Assembly (NCBI GenBank): GCA_036873135.1
Contig: JAPTYO010000059.1
Coordinates: 26,885,564 to 26,949,563, forward strand
Origin: Clarkia xantiana subsp. parviflora
Lineage: Eukaryota; Streptophyta; Magnoliopsida; Myrtales; Onagraceae
DNA length: 64,000 bases
Direction of reading: 5' to 3'
The stretch's first letter is position 1. The number at the start of each line of letters is the position of its first letter. The notes below the pieces were generated by a model, which made no database searches, was not told where the DNA came from, and saw nothing but the letters and a program-made list of their open reading frames with translations. The translations under genes were made by a program, and so were the position numbers. Of this stretch, positions 35,248 to 48,800 are shown piece by piece.

Positions 35248-35263
35248 GGGGGGGGGGGGGGGG
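35248..35263. repeat. Run of 16 G in the right LTR
   Basis: Twice the length of the matching run at 28386-28393. Runs this long are unstable and error-prone in sequencing, so the exact count is uncertain. Confidence 0.8.
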
Positions 35264-35386
35264 TGGTGCCTGATGAACCCTCTCCGATGCCTAAGTCAGT
35301 ACGGTTTTAGAGAGATAAAGCTAGAGAGATGTCAGAGCAAAATTGTGCAACTTGCCAAGATGATCAAATGAATAGAGGAGGTGTTG

Positions 35387-35394
35387 TATTTATA
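35387..35394 (-). promoter_or_regulatory. TATA box of the right (5') LTR
   Basis: TATAAATA on the minus strand, identical in context to the copy at 28517. This is the predicted core promoter of the element. Transcription would start about 25-35 bp further left, near the sequence ACCTCCTCTATTC. Confidence 0.8.
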
Positions 35395-35604
35395 GGCAAC
35401 GGTGTCATTAAGGTGGCTTAATGACATCGTTAACCTTTAAACACAATTAATTAACCTTTAAGCACATAATTAAGACCTTAGGATTCGGAGAAGGTAGGCG
35501 GAGTGGACCGAGTGTGGGAGTCCGAAAATGGTGCCGGGGCCCTTGGGGGGAGGAGAAATCTGACCCCTAGGGGTAGGGGTTGGGTGAGGGCACCCAACCC
35601 CTCC

Positions 35605-35876
35605 TAGGGAGGATGGGGTTGGCCAACCCCATCCCCCCTAGGGGAGATCGGGTTGGCCGACCCCATCCCCCCTAGGGGAGATCGGGTTGGCCGACCCGAT
35701 CTCTCCTAGGAGAGATCGGGTTGGCCGACCCGATCTCTCCTAGGAGAGATCGGGTTGGCTGACCCGATCTCTCCTAGGAGAGATCGGGTTGGTCCACCCG
35801 ATCTCCCCTAGGGGAGATCGGGTTGGCTGACCCGATCTCCCCTAGGGGAGGTCGGGTGTGGCCACCCAACCTCACC
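35605..35876. repeat. 34-bp palindromic repeat array in right LTR U3, 8 units
   Basis: Eight 34-bp units against five in the left LTR. The first and the last two have clear counterparts there. The expansion lies in the middle, where near-identical units with GGCCGACCCGATC or GGCTGACCCGATC and CTCTCC ends follow one another. A related shorter unit precedes the array, as in the left LTR. Confidence 0.92.
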
Positions 35877-36038
35877 TAGGCGAGTCTGACTCGGCCGGAC
35901 GAGCGCTTCGGCCTCGTCCGAGCCGTTGGTGTTTTCGCGAAGGGTTCGGGTTGAAGTTTCGATTTACAATCATTAACGGGGTGATAAAAATAAAGCGATT
36001 CGGAAGTCAACGGGTTCAAATTGGGCGTATATCCATCA

Positions 36039-36043
36039 GAATG
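36039..36043. other. Target-site duplication GAATG, right copy
   Basis: Exact repeat of 27993-27997. From here the A-type monomer resumes (GAATGGTTTAAAGTACTTC), so removing the element and one GAATG restores a continuous satellite. Confidence 0.95.
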
Positions 36044-36399
36044 GTTTAAAGTACTTCTCATTTTGGACTCAAAACTTCACATTTTCCGTGATGGTTAGTA
36101 TGCGAAATTCTTCAGTTTCGGCCAATTTTTTCATTTTTTCAATATAACCTTACTCGGACCTCTGTTTTTTATGAAATCATTTTTATTTGCACTCTTACTC
36201 ATCGTATATGACCGTGGAATGGTTTAAAGTAATTCTCATTTTGGACTCAAAACTTCACATTTTCTGTGATGGTTAGTACACGAAATTCTTCAGTTTCGGC
36301 CAATTTTCTCATTTTTTCAATATAACCTCTTTTCGGACCTCTGTTTTTTATGAAATAAGTTTTATTTGCACTGTTACTCATCGTATATGACCGTGGAAT

Positions 36400-39300
36400 G
36401 GTTCAAAGTATTTCTCATTTCGGAATCAAAGCATCACGTTTTCCGTGATGGTAAGTATGCGAAATTCTTCGGTTTCGGCGAATTTTCTCATTTTTTCAAT
36501 ATAACCTCTTTTCGGACCTCTGTTTTTTATGAAATCAGTTTTATTTGCACTGTTACTCATCGTATATGACCGTGGAATGGTTCAAAGTATTTCTCATTTC
36601 GGAATCAAAGCATCACGTTTTCCGTGATGGTAAGTATGCGAAATTCTTCGGTTTCTGCCGATTTTCTCATTTTTTCAATATAACCTCTTTTCGGACCTCT
36701 GTTTTTTATGAAATCAGTTTTATTTGCACTCTTAATCATCGTATATGACCGTGGAATGGTTTAAAGTACTTCTCATTTTGGACTCAAAACTTCACATTTT
36801 CCGTGATGGTTAGTATGCGAAATTCTTCAGTTTCGGCCAATTTTTTCATTTTTTCAATATAACCTTACTCGGACCTCTGTTTTTTATGAAATCATTTTTA
36901 TTTGCACTCTTACTCATCGTATATGACCGTGGAATGGTTTAAAGTAATTCTCATTTTGGACTCAAAACTTCACATTTTCTGTGATGGTTAGTACACGAAA
37001 TTCTTCAGTTTCGGCCAATTTTCTCATTTTTTCAATATAACCTCTTTTCGGACCTCTGTTTTTTATGAAATAAGTTTTATTTGCACTGTTACTCATCGTA
37101 TATGACCGTTGAATGGTTCAAAGTATTTCTCATTTCGGAATAAAAGCATCACGTTTTCCGTGATGGTAAGTATGCGAAATTCTTCGGTTTCGGCCGATTT
37201 TCTCATTTTTTTCAATATAACCTCTTTTCGGACCTCTGTTTTTTATGAAATCAGTTTTATTTGCACTCTTACTCATCGTATATGACCGTGGAATGGTTCA
37301 AAGTATTTCTCATTTCGGAATCAAAGCATCACGTTTTCCGTGATGGTAAGTATGCGAAATTCTTCGGTTTCGGCCGATTTTCTCATTTTTTCAATATAAC
37401 CTCTTTTCGGACCTCTGTTTTTGATGAAATCAGTTTTATTTGCACTCTTACTCATCGTATATGACTGTGGAATGGTTTAAAGTACTTCTCATTTCGGACT
37501 CAAAACTTCACATTTTCCGTGATGGTTAGTATGCGAAATTCTTCAGTTTCAGCCAATTTTCTCATTTTTTTTCAATATAACCTCTTTTCGGACCTCTGTT
37601 TTTTATGAAATCAGTTTTATTTGCACTCTTACTCATCGTATATGATCGTGGAATGGTTTAAAGTACTTCTCATTTCGGACTCAAAACTTCACATTTTCTG
37701 TGATGGTTAGTATGCGAAATTCTTCAGTTTCGGCCAATTTTTTCATTTTTTCAATATAACCTTACTCGGACCTCTGTTTTTTATGAAATCATTTTTATTT
37801 GCACTCTTACTCATCGTATATGACCGTGGAATGGTTTAAAGTAATTCTCATTTTGGACTCAAAACTTCACATTTTCTGTGATGGTTAGTACACGAAATTC
37901 TTCAGTTTCGGCCAATTTTCTCATTTTTCAATAAAACCTCACTTGGACCTTTGTTTTTTATGAAATAAGTTTTATTTGCACTCTTACTCATCGTATATGA
38001 CCGTGGAATGGTTCAAAGTATTTCTCATTTCGGAATCAAAGCATCACGTTTTCCGTGATGGTAAGTATGCGAAATTCTTCGGTTTCGGCCAATTTTCTCA
38101 TTTTTTCAATATAACCTCTTTTCGGACCTCTGTTTTTGATGAAATCAGTTTTATTTGCACTGTTACTCATCGTATATGACCGTGGAATGGTTCAAAGTAT
38201 TTCTCATTTCGGAATCAAAGCATCACGTTTTCCGTGATGGTAAGTATGCGAAATTCTTCGGTTTCGGCCGATTTTCTCATTTTTTCAATATAACCTCTTT
38301 TCGGACCTCTGTTTTTTATGAAATCAGTTTTATTTGCACTCTTAATCATCGTATATGACCGTGGAATGGTTTAAAGTACTTCTCATTTCGGACTCAAAAC
38401 TTCACATTTTCCGTGATGGTTAGTATGCGAAATTCTTCAGTTTCGGCCAATTTTTTCATTTTTTCAATATAACCTTACTCGGACCTCTGTTTTTTATGAA
38501 ATCATTTTTATTTGCACTCTTACTCATCGTATATGACCGTGGAATGGTTTAAAGTAATTCTCATTTTGGACTCAAAACTTCACATTTTCTGTGATGGTTA
38601 GTACACGAAATTCTTCAGTTTCGGCCAATTTTCTCATTTTTTCAATAAAACCTCACTCGGACCTTTGTTTTTTATGAAATAAGTTTTATTTGCACTCTTA
38701 CTCATCGTATATGACCGTGGAATGGTTCAAAGTATTTCTCATTTCGGAATCAAAGCATCACGTTTTCCGTGATGGTAAGTATGCGAAATTCTTCGGTTTC
38801 GGCCAATTTTCTCATTTTTTCAATATAACCTCTTTTCGGACCTGTGTTTTTGATGAAATCAGTTTTATTTGCACTGTTACTCATCGTATATGACCGTGGA
38901 ATGGTTCAAAGTATTTCTCATTTCGGAATCAAAGCATCACGTTTTCCGTGATGGTAAGTATGCAAAATTCTTCGGTTTCGGCCGATTTTCTCATTTTTTC
39001 AATATAACCTCTTTTGGACCTCTGTTTTTTATGAAATCAGTTTTATTTGCACTCTTAATCATCGTATATGACCGTGGAATGGTTTAAAGTACTTCTCATT
39101 TTGGACTCAAAACTTCACATTTTCCGTGATGGTTAGTATGCGAAATTCTTCAATTTCGGCCAATTTTTTCATTTTTTCAATATAACCTTACTCGGACCTC
39201 TGTTTTTTATGAAATCATTTTTATTTGCACTCTTACTCATCGTATATGACCGTGGAATGGTTTAAAGTAATTCTCATTTTGGACTCAAAACTTCACATTT

Positions 39301-39430
39301 TCTGTGATGGTTAGTACACGAAATTCTTCAGTTTCGGCCAATTTTCTCATTTTTTCAATAAACCTCACTCGGACCTTTGTTTTTTATGAAATAAGTTTTA
39401 TTTGCACTCTTACTCATCGTATATGACCGT
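36400..39430. repeat. 17-monomer block, copy 1 (about 3.04 kb)
   Basis: Private variants here recur 3036 bp to the right: GGAATAAAAGCATC (near 37137 and 40173), a 7-T tract in CATTTTTTTCAATATAACC of the same monomer, and TTTCAATAAAACCTCACTTGG (near 37927 and 40963). Monomers at 37976, 38155, 38690 and 38869 match 41012, 41191, 41726 and 41905. Edges are approximate. Confidence 0.75.
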
Positions 39431-42400
39431 GGAATGGTTCAAAGTATTTCTCATTTCGGAATCAAAGCATCACGTTTTCCGTGATGGTAAGTATGCGAAA
39501 TTCTTCGGTTTCGGCCAATTTTCTCATTTTTTCAATATAACCTCTTTTCGGACCTGTGTTTTTGATGAAATCAGTTTTATTTGCACTGTTACTCATCGTA
39601 TATGACCGTGGAATGGTTCAAAGTATTTCTCATTTCGGAATCAAAGCATCACGTTTTCCGTGATGGTAAGTATGCGAAATTCTTCGGTTTCGGCCGATTT
39701 TCTCATTTTTTCAATATAACCTCTTTTCGGACCTCTGTTTTTTATGAAATCAGTTTTATTTGCACTCTTAATCATCGTATATGACCGTGGAATGGTTTAA
39801 AGTACTTCTCATTTTGGACTCAAAACTTCACATTTTCCGTGATGGTTAGTATGCGAAATTCTTCAGTTTCGGCCAATTTTTTCATTTTTTCAATATAACC
39901 TTACTCGGACCTCTGTTTTTTATGAAATCATTTTTATTTGCACTCTTACTCATCGTATATGACCGTGGAATGGTTTAAAGTAATTCTCATTTTGGACTCA
40001 AAACTTCACATTTTCTGTGATGGTTAGTACACGAAATTCTTCAGTTTCGGCCAATTTTCTCATTTTTTCAATATAACCTCTTTTCGGACCTCTGTTTTTT
40101 ATGAAATAAGTTTTATTTGCACTGTTACTCATCGTATATGACCGTGGAATGGTTCAAAGTATTTCTCATTTCGGAATAAAAGCATCACGTTTTCCGTGAT
40201 GGTAAGTATGCGAAATTCTTCGGTTTCGGCCGATTTTCTCATTTTTTTCAATATAACCTCTTTTCGGACCTCTGTTTTTTATGAAATCAGTTTTATTTGC
40301 ACTCTTACTCATCGTATATGACCGTGGAATGGTTCAAAGTATTTCTCATTTCGGAATCAAAGCATCACGTTTTCCGTGATGGTAAGTATGCGAAATTCTT
40401 CGGTTTCGGCCGATTTTCTCATTTTTTCAATATAACCTCTTTTCGGACCTCTGTTTTTTGATGAAATCAGTTTTATTTGCACTCTTACTCATCGTATATG
40501 ACTGTGGAATGGTTTAAAGTACTTCTCATTTCGGACTCAAAACTTCACATTTTCCGTGATGGTTAGTATGCGAAATTCTTCAGTTTCGGCCAATTTTCTC
40601 ATTTTTTTCAATATAACCTCTTTTCGGACCTCTGTTTTTTATGAAATCAGTTTTATTTGCACTCTTACTCATCGTATATGACCGTGGAATGGTTTAAAGT
40701 ACTTCTCATTTCGGACTCAAAACTTCACATTTTCTGTGATGGTTAGTATGCGAAATTCTTCAGTTTCGGCCAATTTTTTCATTTTTTCAATATAACCTTA
40801 CTCGGACCTCTGTTTTTTATGAAATCATTTTTATTTGCACTCTTACTCATCGTATATGACCGTGGAATGGTTTAAAGTAATTCTCATTTTGGACTCAAAA
40901 CTTCACATTTTCTGTGATGGTTAGTACACGAAATTCTTCAGTTTCGGCCAATTTTCTCATTTTTCAATAAAACCTCACTTGGACCTTTGTTTTTTATGAA
41001 ATAAGTTTTATTTGCACTCTTACTCATCGTATATGACCGTGGAATGGTTCAAAGTATTTCTCATTTCGGAATCAAAGCATCACGTTTTCCGTGATGGTAA
41101 GTATGCGAAATTCTTCGGTTTCGGCCAATTTTCTCATTTTTTCAATATAACCTCTTTTCGGACCTCTGTTTTTTATGAAATCAGTTTTATTTGCACTGTT
41201 ACTCATCGTATATGACCGTGGAATGGTTCAAAGTATTTCTCATTTCGGAATCAAAGCATCACGTTTTCCGTGATGGTAAGTATGCGAAATTCTTCGGTTT
41301 CGGCCGATTTTCTCATTTTTTCAATATAACCTCTTTTCGGACCTCTGTTTTTTATGAAATCAGTTTTATTTGCACTCTTAATCATCGTATATGACCGTGG
41401 AATGGTTTAAAGTACTTCTCATTTCGGACTCAAAACTTCACATTTTCCGTGATGGTTAGTATGCGAAATTCTTCAGTTTCGGCCAATTTTTTCATTTTTT
41501 CAATATAACCTTACTCGGACCTCTGTTTTTTATGAAATCATTTTTATTTGCACTCTTACTCATCGTATATGACCGTGGAATGGTTTAAAGTAATTCTCAT
41601 TTTGGACTCAAAACTTCACATTTTCTGTGATGGTTAGTACACGAAATTCTTCAGTTTCGGCCAATTTTCTCATTTTTTCAATAAAACCTCACTCGGACCT
41701 CTGTTTTTTATGAAATAAGTTTTATTTGCACTCTTACTCATCGTATATGACCGTGGAATGGTTCAAAGTATTTCTCATTTCGGAATCAAAGCATCACGTT
41801 TTCCGTGATGGTAAGTATGCGAAATTCTTCGGTTTCGGCCAATTTTCTCATTTTTTCAATATAACCTCTTTTCGGACCTCTGTTTTTGATGAAATCAGTT
41901 TTATTTGCACTGTTACTCATCGTATATGACCGTGGAATGGTTCAAAGTATTTCTCATTTCGGAATCAAAGCATCACGTTTTCCGTGATGGTAAGTATGCG
42001 AAATTCTTCGGTTTCGGCCGATTTTCTCATTTTTTCAATATAACCTCTTTTCGGACCTCTGTTTTTTATGAAATCAGTTTTATTTGCACTCTTAATCATC
42101 GTATATGACCGTGGAATGGTTTAAAGTACTTCTCATTTTGGACTCAAAACTTCACATTTTCCGTGATGGTTAGTATGCGAAATTCTTCAGTTTCGGCCAA
42201 TTTTTTCATTTTTTCAATATAACCTTACTCGGACCTCTGTTTTTTATGAAATCATTTTTATTTGCACTCTTACTCATCGTATATGACCGTGGAATGGTTT
42301 AAAGTAATTCTCATTTTGGACTCAAAACTTCACATTTTCTGTGATGGTTAGTATACGAAATTCTTCAGTTTCGGCCAATTTTCTCATTTTTTCAATAAAA

Positions 42401-42470
42401 CCTCACTCGGACCTCTGTTTTTTATGAAATAAGTTTTATTTGCACTCTTACTCATCGTATATGACCGTGG
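39431..42470. repeat. 17-monomer block, copy 2 (about 3.04 kb)
   Basis: Tandem duplicate of the preceding block, in the same order and with the same private variants. It shows that blocks larger than the HOR unit are still being copied within the homogeneous zone. Confidence 0.75.
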
Positions 42471-42827
42471 AATGGTTCAAAGTATTTCTCATTTCGGAAT
42501 CAAAGCATCACGTTTTCCGTGATGGTAAGTATGCGAAATTCTTCGGTTTCGGCCAATTTTCTCATTTTTTCAATATAACCTCTTTTCGGACCTCTGTTTT
42601 TGATGAAATCAGTTTTATTTGCACTCTTACTCATCGTATATGACCGTGGAATGGTTCAAAGTATTTCTCATTTCGGAATCAAAGCATCACGTTTTCCGTG
42701 ATGGTAAGTATGCGAAATTCTTCGGTTTCGGCCGATTTTCTCATTTTTTCAATATAACCTCTTTTCGGACCTCTGTTTTTTATGAAATCAGTTTTATTTG
42801 CACTCTTAATCATCGTATATGACCGTG
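42114..42827. repeat. Representative HOR unit, 714 bp
   Basis: Cut at GAATGG, this unit contains A (42114-42291, 178 bp), B (42292-42469, 178 bp), C (42470-42648, 179 bp) and D (42649-42827, 179 bp). It can serve as the reference for the array. Confidence 0.9.
42506..42524. other. Representative 7-bp dyad in C/D monomers
   Basis: CATCACG, loop TTTTC, then CGTGATG: a perfect 7-bp inverted repeat. It is present in C- and D-type monomers. In A and B types the left arm reads CTTCACA, leaving only about 4 bp of symmetry. Dyads are known in centromeric satellites of several eukaryotes. A role here is unproven. Confidence 0.85.
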
Positions 42828-45800
42828 GAATGGTTTAAAGTACTTCTCATTTTGGACTCAAAACTTCACATTTTCCGTGATGGTTAGTATGCGAAATTCT
42901 TCAGTTTCGGCCAATTTTTTCATTTTTTCAATATAACCTTACTCGGACCTCTGTTTTTTTATGAAATCATTTTTATTTGCACTCTTACTCATCGTATATG
43001 ACCGTGGAATGGTTTAAAGTAATTCTCATTTTGGACTCAAAACTTCACATTTTCTGTGATGGTTAGTACACGAAATTCTTCAGTTTCGGCCAATTTTCTC
43101 ATTTTTTCAATATAACCTCTTTTCGGACCTCTGTTTTTTATGAAATAAGTTTTATTTGCACTGTTACTCATCGTATATGACCGTGGAATGGTTCAAAGTA
43201 TTTCTCATTTCGGAATCAAAGCATCACGTTTTCCGTGATGGTAAGTATGCGAAATTCTTCGGTTTCGGCCGATTTTCTCATTTTTTCAATATAACCTCTT
43301 TTCGGACCTCTGTTTTTTATGAAATCAGTTTTATTTGCACTCTTAATCATCGTATATGACCGTGGAATGGTTTAAAGTACTTCTCATTTTGGACTCAAAA
43401 CTTCACATTTTCCGTGATGGTTAGTATGCGAAATTCTTCAGTTTCGGCCAATTTTTTCATTTTTTCAATATAACCTTACTCGGACCTCTGTTTTTTATGA
43501 AATCATTTTTATTTGCACTCTTACTCATCGTATATGACCGTGGAATGGTTTAAAGTAATTCTCATTTTGGACTCAAAACTTCACATTTTCTGTGATGGTT
43601 AGTACACGAAATTCTTCAGTTTCGGCCAATTTTCTCATTTTTTCAATATAACCTCACTCGGACCTCTGTTTTTTATGAAATAAGTTTTATTTGCACTCTT
43701 ACTCATCGTATATGACCGTGGAATGGTTCAAAGTATTTCTCATTTCGGAATCAAAGCATCACGTTTTCCGTGATGGTAAGTATGCAAAATTCTTCGGTTT
43801 CGGCCGATTTTCTCATTTTTTCAATATAACCTCTTTTCGGACCTCTGTTTTTTATGAAATCAGTTTTATTTGCACTCTTAATCATCGTATATGACCGTGG
43901 AATGGTTTAAAGTACTTCTCATTTTGGACTCAAAACTTCACATTTTCCGTGATGGTTAGTATGCGAAATTCTTCAGTTTCGGCCAATTTTTTCATTTTTT
44001 CAATATAACCTTACTCGGACCTCTGTTTTTTATGAAATCATTTTTATTTGCACTCTTACTCATCGTATATGACCGTGGAATGGTTTAAAGTAATTCTCAT
44101 TTTGGACTCAAAACTTCACATTTTCTGTGATGGTTAGTACACGAAATTCTTCAGTTTCGGCCAATTTTCTCATTTTTTCAATATAACCTCTTTCGGACCT
44201 CTGTTTTTTATGAAATCAGTTTTATTTGCACTGTTACTCATCGTATATGACCGTGGAATGTTTAAAGTACTTCTCATTTCGGACTCAAAACTTCACATTT
44301 TCCGTGATGGTTAGTATGCGAAAATCTTCAGTTTCGGCCAATTTTTTCATTTTTTCAATATAACCTTACTCGGACCTCTGTTTTTTATGAAATCATTTTT
44401 ATTTGCACTCTTACTCATCGTATATGACCGTGGAATGGTTTAAAGTAATTCTCATTTTGGACTCAAAACTTCACATTTTCTGTGATGGTTAGTACACGAA
44501 ATTCTTCAGTTTCGGCCAATTTTCTCATTTTTTCAATAAACCTCACTCGGACCTCTGTTTTTTATGAAATAAGTTTTATTTGCACTCTTACTCATCGTAT
44601 ATGACCGTGGAATGGTTCAAAGTATTTCTCATTTCGGAATCAAAGCATCACGTTTTCCGTGATGGTAAGTATGCGAAATTCTTCGGTTTCGGCCAATTTT
44701 CTCATTTTTTCAATATAACCTCTTTTCGGACCTCTGTTTTTGATGAAATCAGTTTTATTTGCACTGTTACTCATCGTATATGACCGTGGAATGGTTCAAA
44801 GTATTTCTCATTTCGGAATCAAAGCATCACGTTTTCCGTGATGGTAAGTATGCGAAATTCTTCGGTTTCGGCCGATTTTCTCATTTTTTCAATATAACCT
44901 CTTTTCGGACCTCTGTTTTTTATGAAATCAGTTTTATTTGCACTCTTAATCATCGTATATGACCGTGGAATGGTTTAAAGTACTTCTCAATTCGGACTCA
45001 AAACTTCACATTTTCCGTGATGGTTAGTATGCGAAATTCTTCAGTTTCGGCCAATTTTTTCATTTTTTCAATATAACCTTACTCGGACCTCTGTTTTTTA
45101 TGAAATCATTTTATTTGCACTCTTACTCATCGTATATGACCGTGGAATGGTTTAAAGTAATTCTCATTTTGGACTCAAAACTTCACATTTTCTGTGATGG
45201 TTAGTACACGAAATTCTTCAGTTTCGGCCAATTTTCTCATTTTTTCAATAAAACCTCACTCGGACCTCTGTTTTTTATGAAATAAGTTTTATTTGCACTC
45301 TTACTCATCGTATATGACCGTGGAATGGTTCAAAGTATTTCTCATTTCGGAATCAAAGCATCACGTTTTCCGTGATGGTAAGTATGCGAAATTCTTCGGT
45401 TTCGGCCAATTTTCTCATTTTTTCAATATAACCTCTTTTCGGACCTCTGTTTTTGATGAAATCAGTTTTATTTGCACTGTTACTCATCGTATATGACCGT
45501 GGAATGGTTCAAAGTATTTCTCATTTCGGAATCAAAGCATCACGTTTTCCGTGATGGTAAGTATGCGAAATTCTTCGGTTTCGGCCGATTTTCTCATTTT
45601 TTCAATATAACCTCTTTTCGGACCTCTGTTTTTTATGAAATCAGTTTTATTTGCACTCTTAATCATCGTATATGACCGTGGAATGGTTTAAAGTACTTCT
45701 CATTTTGGACTCAAAACTTCACATTTTCCGTGATGGTTAGTATGCGAAATTCTTCAGTTTCGGCCAATTTTTTCATTTTTTCAATATAACCTTACTCGGA

Positions 45801-48800
45801 CCTCTGTTTTTTATGAAATCATTTTTATTTGCACTCTTACTCATCGTATATGACCGTGGAATGGTTTAAAGTAATTCTCATTTTGGACTCAAAACTTCAC
45901 ATTTTCTGTGATGGTTAGTACACGAAATTCTTCAGTTTCGGCCAATTTTCTCATTTTTTCAATATAACCTCTTTTCGGACCTCTGTTTTTTATGAAATAA
46001 GTTTTATTTGCACTGTTACTCATCGTATATGACCGTGGAATGGTTCAAAGTATTTCTCATTTCGGAATCAAAGCATCACGTTTTCCGTGATGGTAAGTAT
46101 GCGAAATTCTTCGGTTTCGGCCGATTTTCTCATTTTTTCAATATAACCTCTTTTCGGACCTCTGTTTTTTATGAAATCAGTTTTATTTGCACTCTTAATC
46201 ATCGTATATGACCGTGGAATGGTTTAAAGTACTTCTCATTTGGACTCAAAACTTCACATTTTCCGTGATGGTTAGTATGCGAAATTCTTCAGTTTCGGCC
46301 AATTTTTTCATTTTTTCAATATAACCTTACTCGGACCTCTGTTTTTTATGAAATCATTTTTATTTGCACTCTTACTCATCGTATATGACCGTGGAATGGT
46401 TTAAAGTAATTCTCATTTTGGACTCAAAACTTCACATTTTCTGTGATGGTTAGTACACGAAATTCTTCAGTTTCGGCCAATTTTCTCATTTTTCAATATA
46501 ACCTCACTTGGACCTCTGTTTTTTATGAAATAAGTTTTATTTGCACTCTTACTCATCGTATATGACCGTGGAATGGTTCAAAGTATTTCTCATTTCGGAA
46601 TCAAAGCATCACGTTTTCCGTGATGGTAAGTATGCGAAATTCTTCGGTTTCGGCCAATTTTCTCATTTTTTCAATATAACCTCTTTTCGGACCTCTGTTT
46701 TTTGATGAAATCAGTTTTATTTGCACTCTTACTCATCGTATATGACCGTGGAATGGTTCAAAGTATTTCTCATTTCGGAATCAAAGCATCACGTTTTCCG
46801 TGATGGTAAGTATGCGAAATTCTTCGGTTTCGGCCGATTTTCTCATTTTTTCAATATAACCTCTTTTCGGACCTCTGTTTTTTATGAAATCAGTTTTATT
46901 TGCACTCTTAATCATCGTATATGACCGTGGAATGGTTTAAAGTACTTCTCATTTCGGACTCAAAACTTCACATTTTCCGTGATGGTTAGTATGCGAAATT
47001 CTTCAGTTTCGGCCAATTTTTTCATTTTTTCAATATAACCTTACTCGGACCTCTGTTTTTTATGAAATCATTTTTATTTGCACTCTTACTCATCGTATAT
47101 GACCGTGGAATGGTTTAAAGTAATTCTCATTTTGGACTCAAAACTTCACATTTTCTGTGATGGTTAGTACACGAAATTCTTCAGTTTCGGCCAATTTTCT
47201 CATTTTTTCAATAAACCTCACTCGGACCTTTGTTTTTTATGAAATAAGTTTTATTTGCACTCTTACTCATCGTATATGACCGTGGAATGGTTCAAAGTAT
47301 TTCTCATTTCGGAATCAAAGCATCACGTTTTCCGTGATGGTAAGTATGCGAAATTCTTCGGTTTCGGCCAATTTTCTCATTTTTTCAATATAACCTCTTT
47401 TCGGACCTCTGTTTTTTATGAAATCAGTTTTATTTGCACTCTTACTCATCGTATATGACCGTGGAATGGTTCAAAGTATTTCTCATTTCGGAATCAAAGC
47501 ATCACGTTTTCCGTGATGGTAAGTATGCGAAATTCTTCGGTTTCGGCCGATTTTCTCATTTTTTCAATATAACCTCTTTTCGGACCTCTGTTTTTTATGA
47601 AATCAGTTTTATTTGCACTCTTAATCATCGTATATGACCGTGGAATGGTTTAAAGTACTTCTCATTTTGGACTCAAAACTTCACATTTTCCGTGATGGTT
47701 AGTATGCGAAATTCTTCAGTTTCGGCCAATTTTTTCATTTTTTCAATATAACCTTACTCGGACCTCTGTTTTTTATGAAATCATTTTTATTTGCACTCTT
47801 ACTCATCGTATATGACCGTGGAATGGTTTAAAGTAATTCTCATTTTGGACTCAAAACTTCACATTTTCTGTGATGGTTAGTATGCGAAATTCTTCAGTTT
47901 CGGCCAATTTTCTCATTTTTTCAATAAAACCTCACTCGGACCTCTGTTTTTTATGAAATAAGTTTTATTTGCACTCTTACTCATCGTATATGACCGTGGA
48001 ATGGTTCAAAGTATTTCTCATTTCGGAATCAAAGCATCACGTTTTCCGTGATGGTAAGTATGCGAAATTCTTCGGTTTCGGCCAATTTTCTCATTTTTTC
48101 AATATAACCTCTTTTCGGACCTCTGTTTTTTATGAAATCAGTTTTATTTGCACTCTTACTCATCGTATATGACCGTGGAATGGTTCAAAGTATTTCTCAT
48201 TTCGGAATCAAAGCATCACGTTTTCCGTGATGGTAAGTATGCGAAATTCTTCGGTTTCGGCCGATTTTCTCATTTTTTCAATATAACCTCTTTTCGGACC
48301 TCTGTTTTTTATGAAATCAGTTTTATTTGCACTCTTACTCATCGTATATGACCGTGGAATGGTTTAAAGTACTTCTCATTTTGGACTCAAAACTTCACAT
48401 TTTCCGTGATGGTTAGTATGCGAAATTCTTCAGTTTCGGCCAATTTTTTCATTTTTTCAATATAACCTTACTCGGACCTCTGTTTTTTATGAAATCATTT
48501 TATTTGCACTCTTACTCATCGTATATGACCGTGGAATGGTTTAAAGTAATTCTCATTTTGGACTCAAAACTTCACATTTTCTGTGATGGTTAGTACACGA
48601 AATTCTTCAGTTTCGGCCAATTTTCTCATTTTTTCAATATAACCTCTTTTCGGACCTCTGTTTTTTATGAAATAAGTTTTATTTGCACTCTTACTCATCG
48701 TATATGACCGTGGAATGGTTCAAAGTATTTCTCATTTCGGAATCAAAGCATCACGTTTTCCGTGATGGTAAGTATGCGAAATTCTTCGGTTTCGGCCGAT

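Larger units (their letters stand above)
27998..36038 (-). mobile_element. Non-autonomous LTR retrotransposon (Ty3/gypsy-like), complete ends, about 8.0 kb
   Basis: Two long direct repeats (1069 and 1179 bp) with TG...CA ends and a 5-bp target duplication define a complete element. Orientation is minus: a tRNA-type primer site follows the right LTR on the minus strand, a short G-rich tract precedes the left LTR, and TATAAATA lies in each LTR on that strand. In element order it holds 5' LTR, primer site, broken gag-like region, unrecognised spacer, hairpin repeats, 27-bp minisatellite, an antisense reading frame, a spacer and the 3' LTR. No stretch encodes protease, reverse transcriptase, RNase H or integrase, so it could move only with enzymes from a partner. 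Antisense reading frames and tandem repeats near the 3' end are known from Tat-lineage gypsy elements. Placing it there is an inference. Confidence 0.93.
34860..36038 (-). repeat. Right LTR (5' LTR of the element), 1179 bp
   Basis: Begins TGTTAGG and ends TATATCCATCA on the plus strand. It is 110 bp longer than the left LTR, fully explained by eight extra G in the G run and three extra 34-bp palindromic units (102 bp). As the 5' LTR it would hold the active promoter, reading leftward into the element. Confidence 0.95.

Noticed and set aside
27998..36038. Plus-strand orientation of the retrotransposon
   Set aside because: No primer binding site follows the left LTR and no purine-rich tract precedes the right LTR on the plus strand. 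The minus strand has both, plus the TATA boxes.
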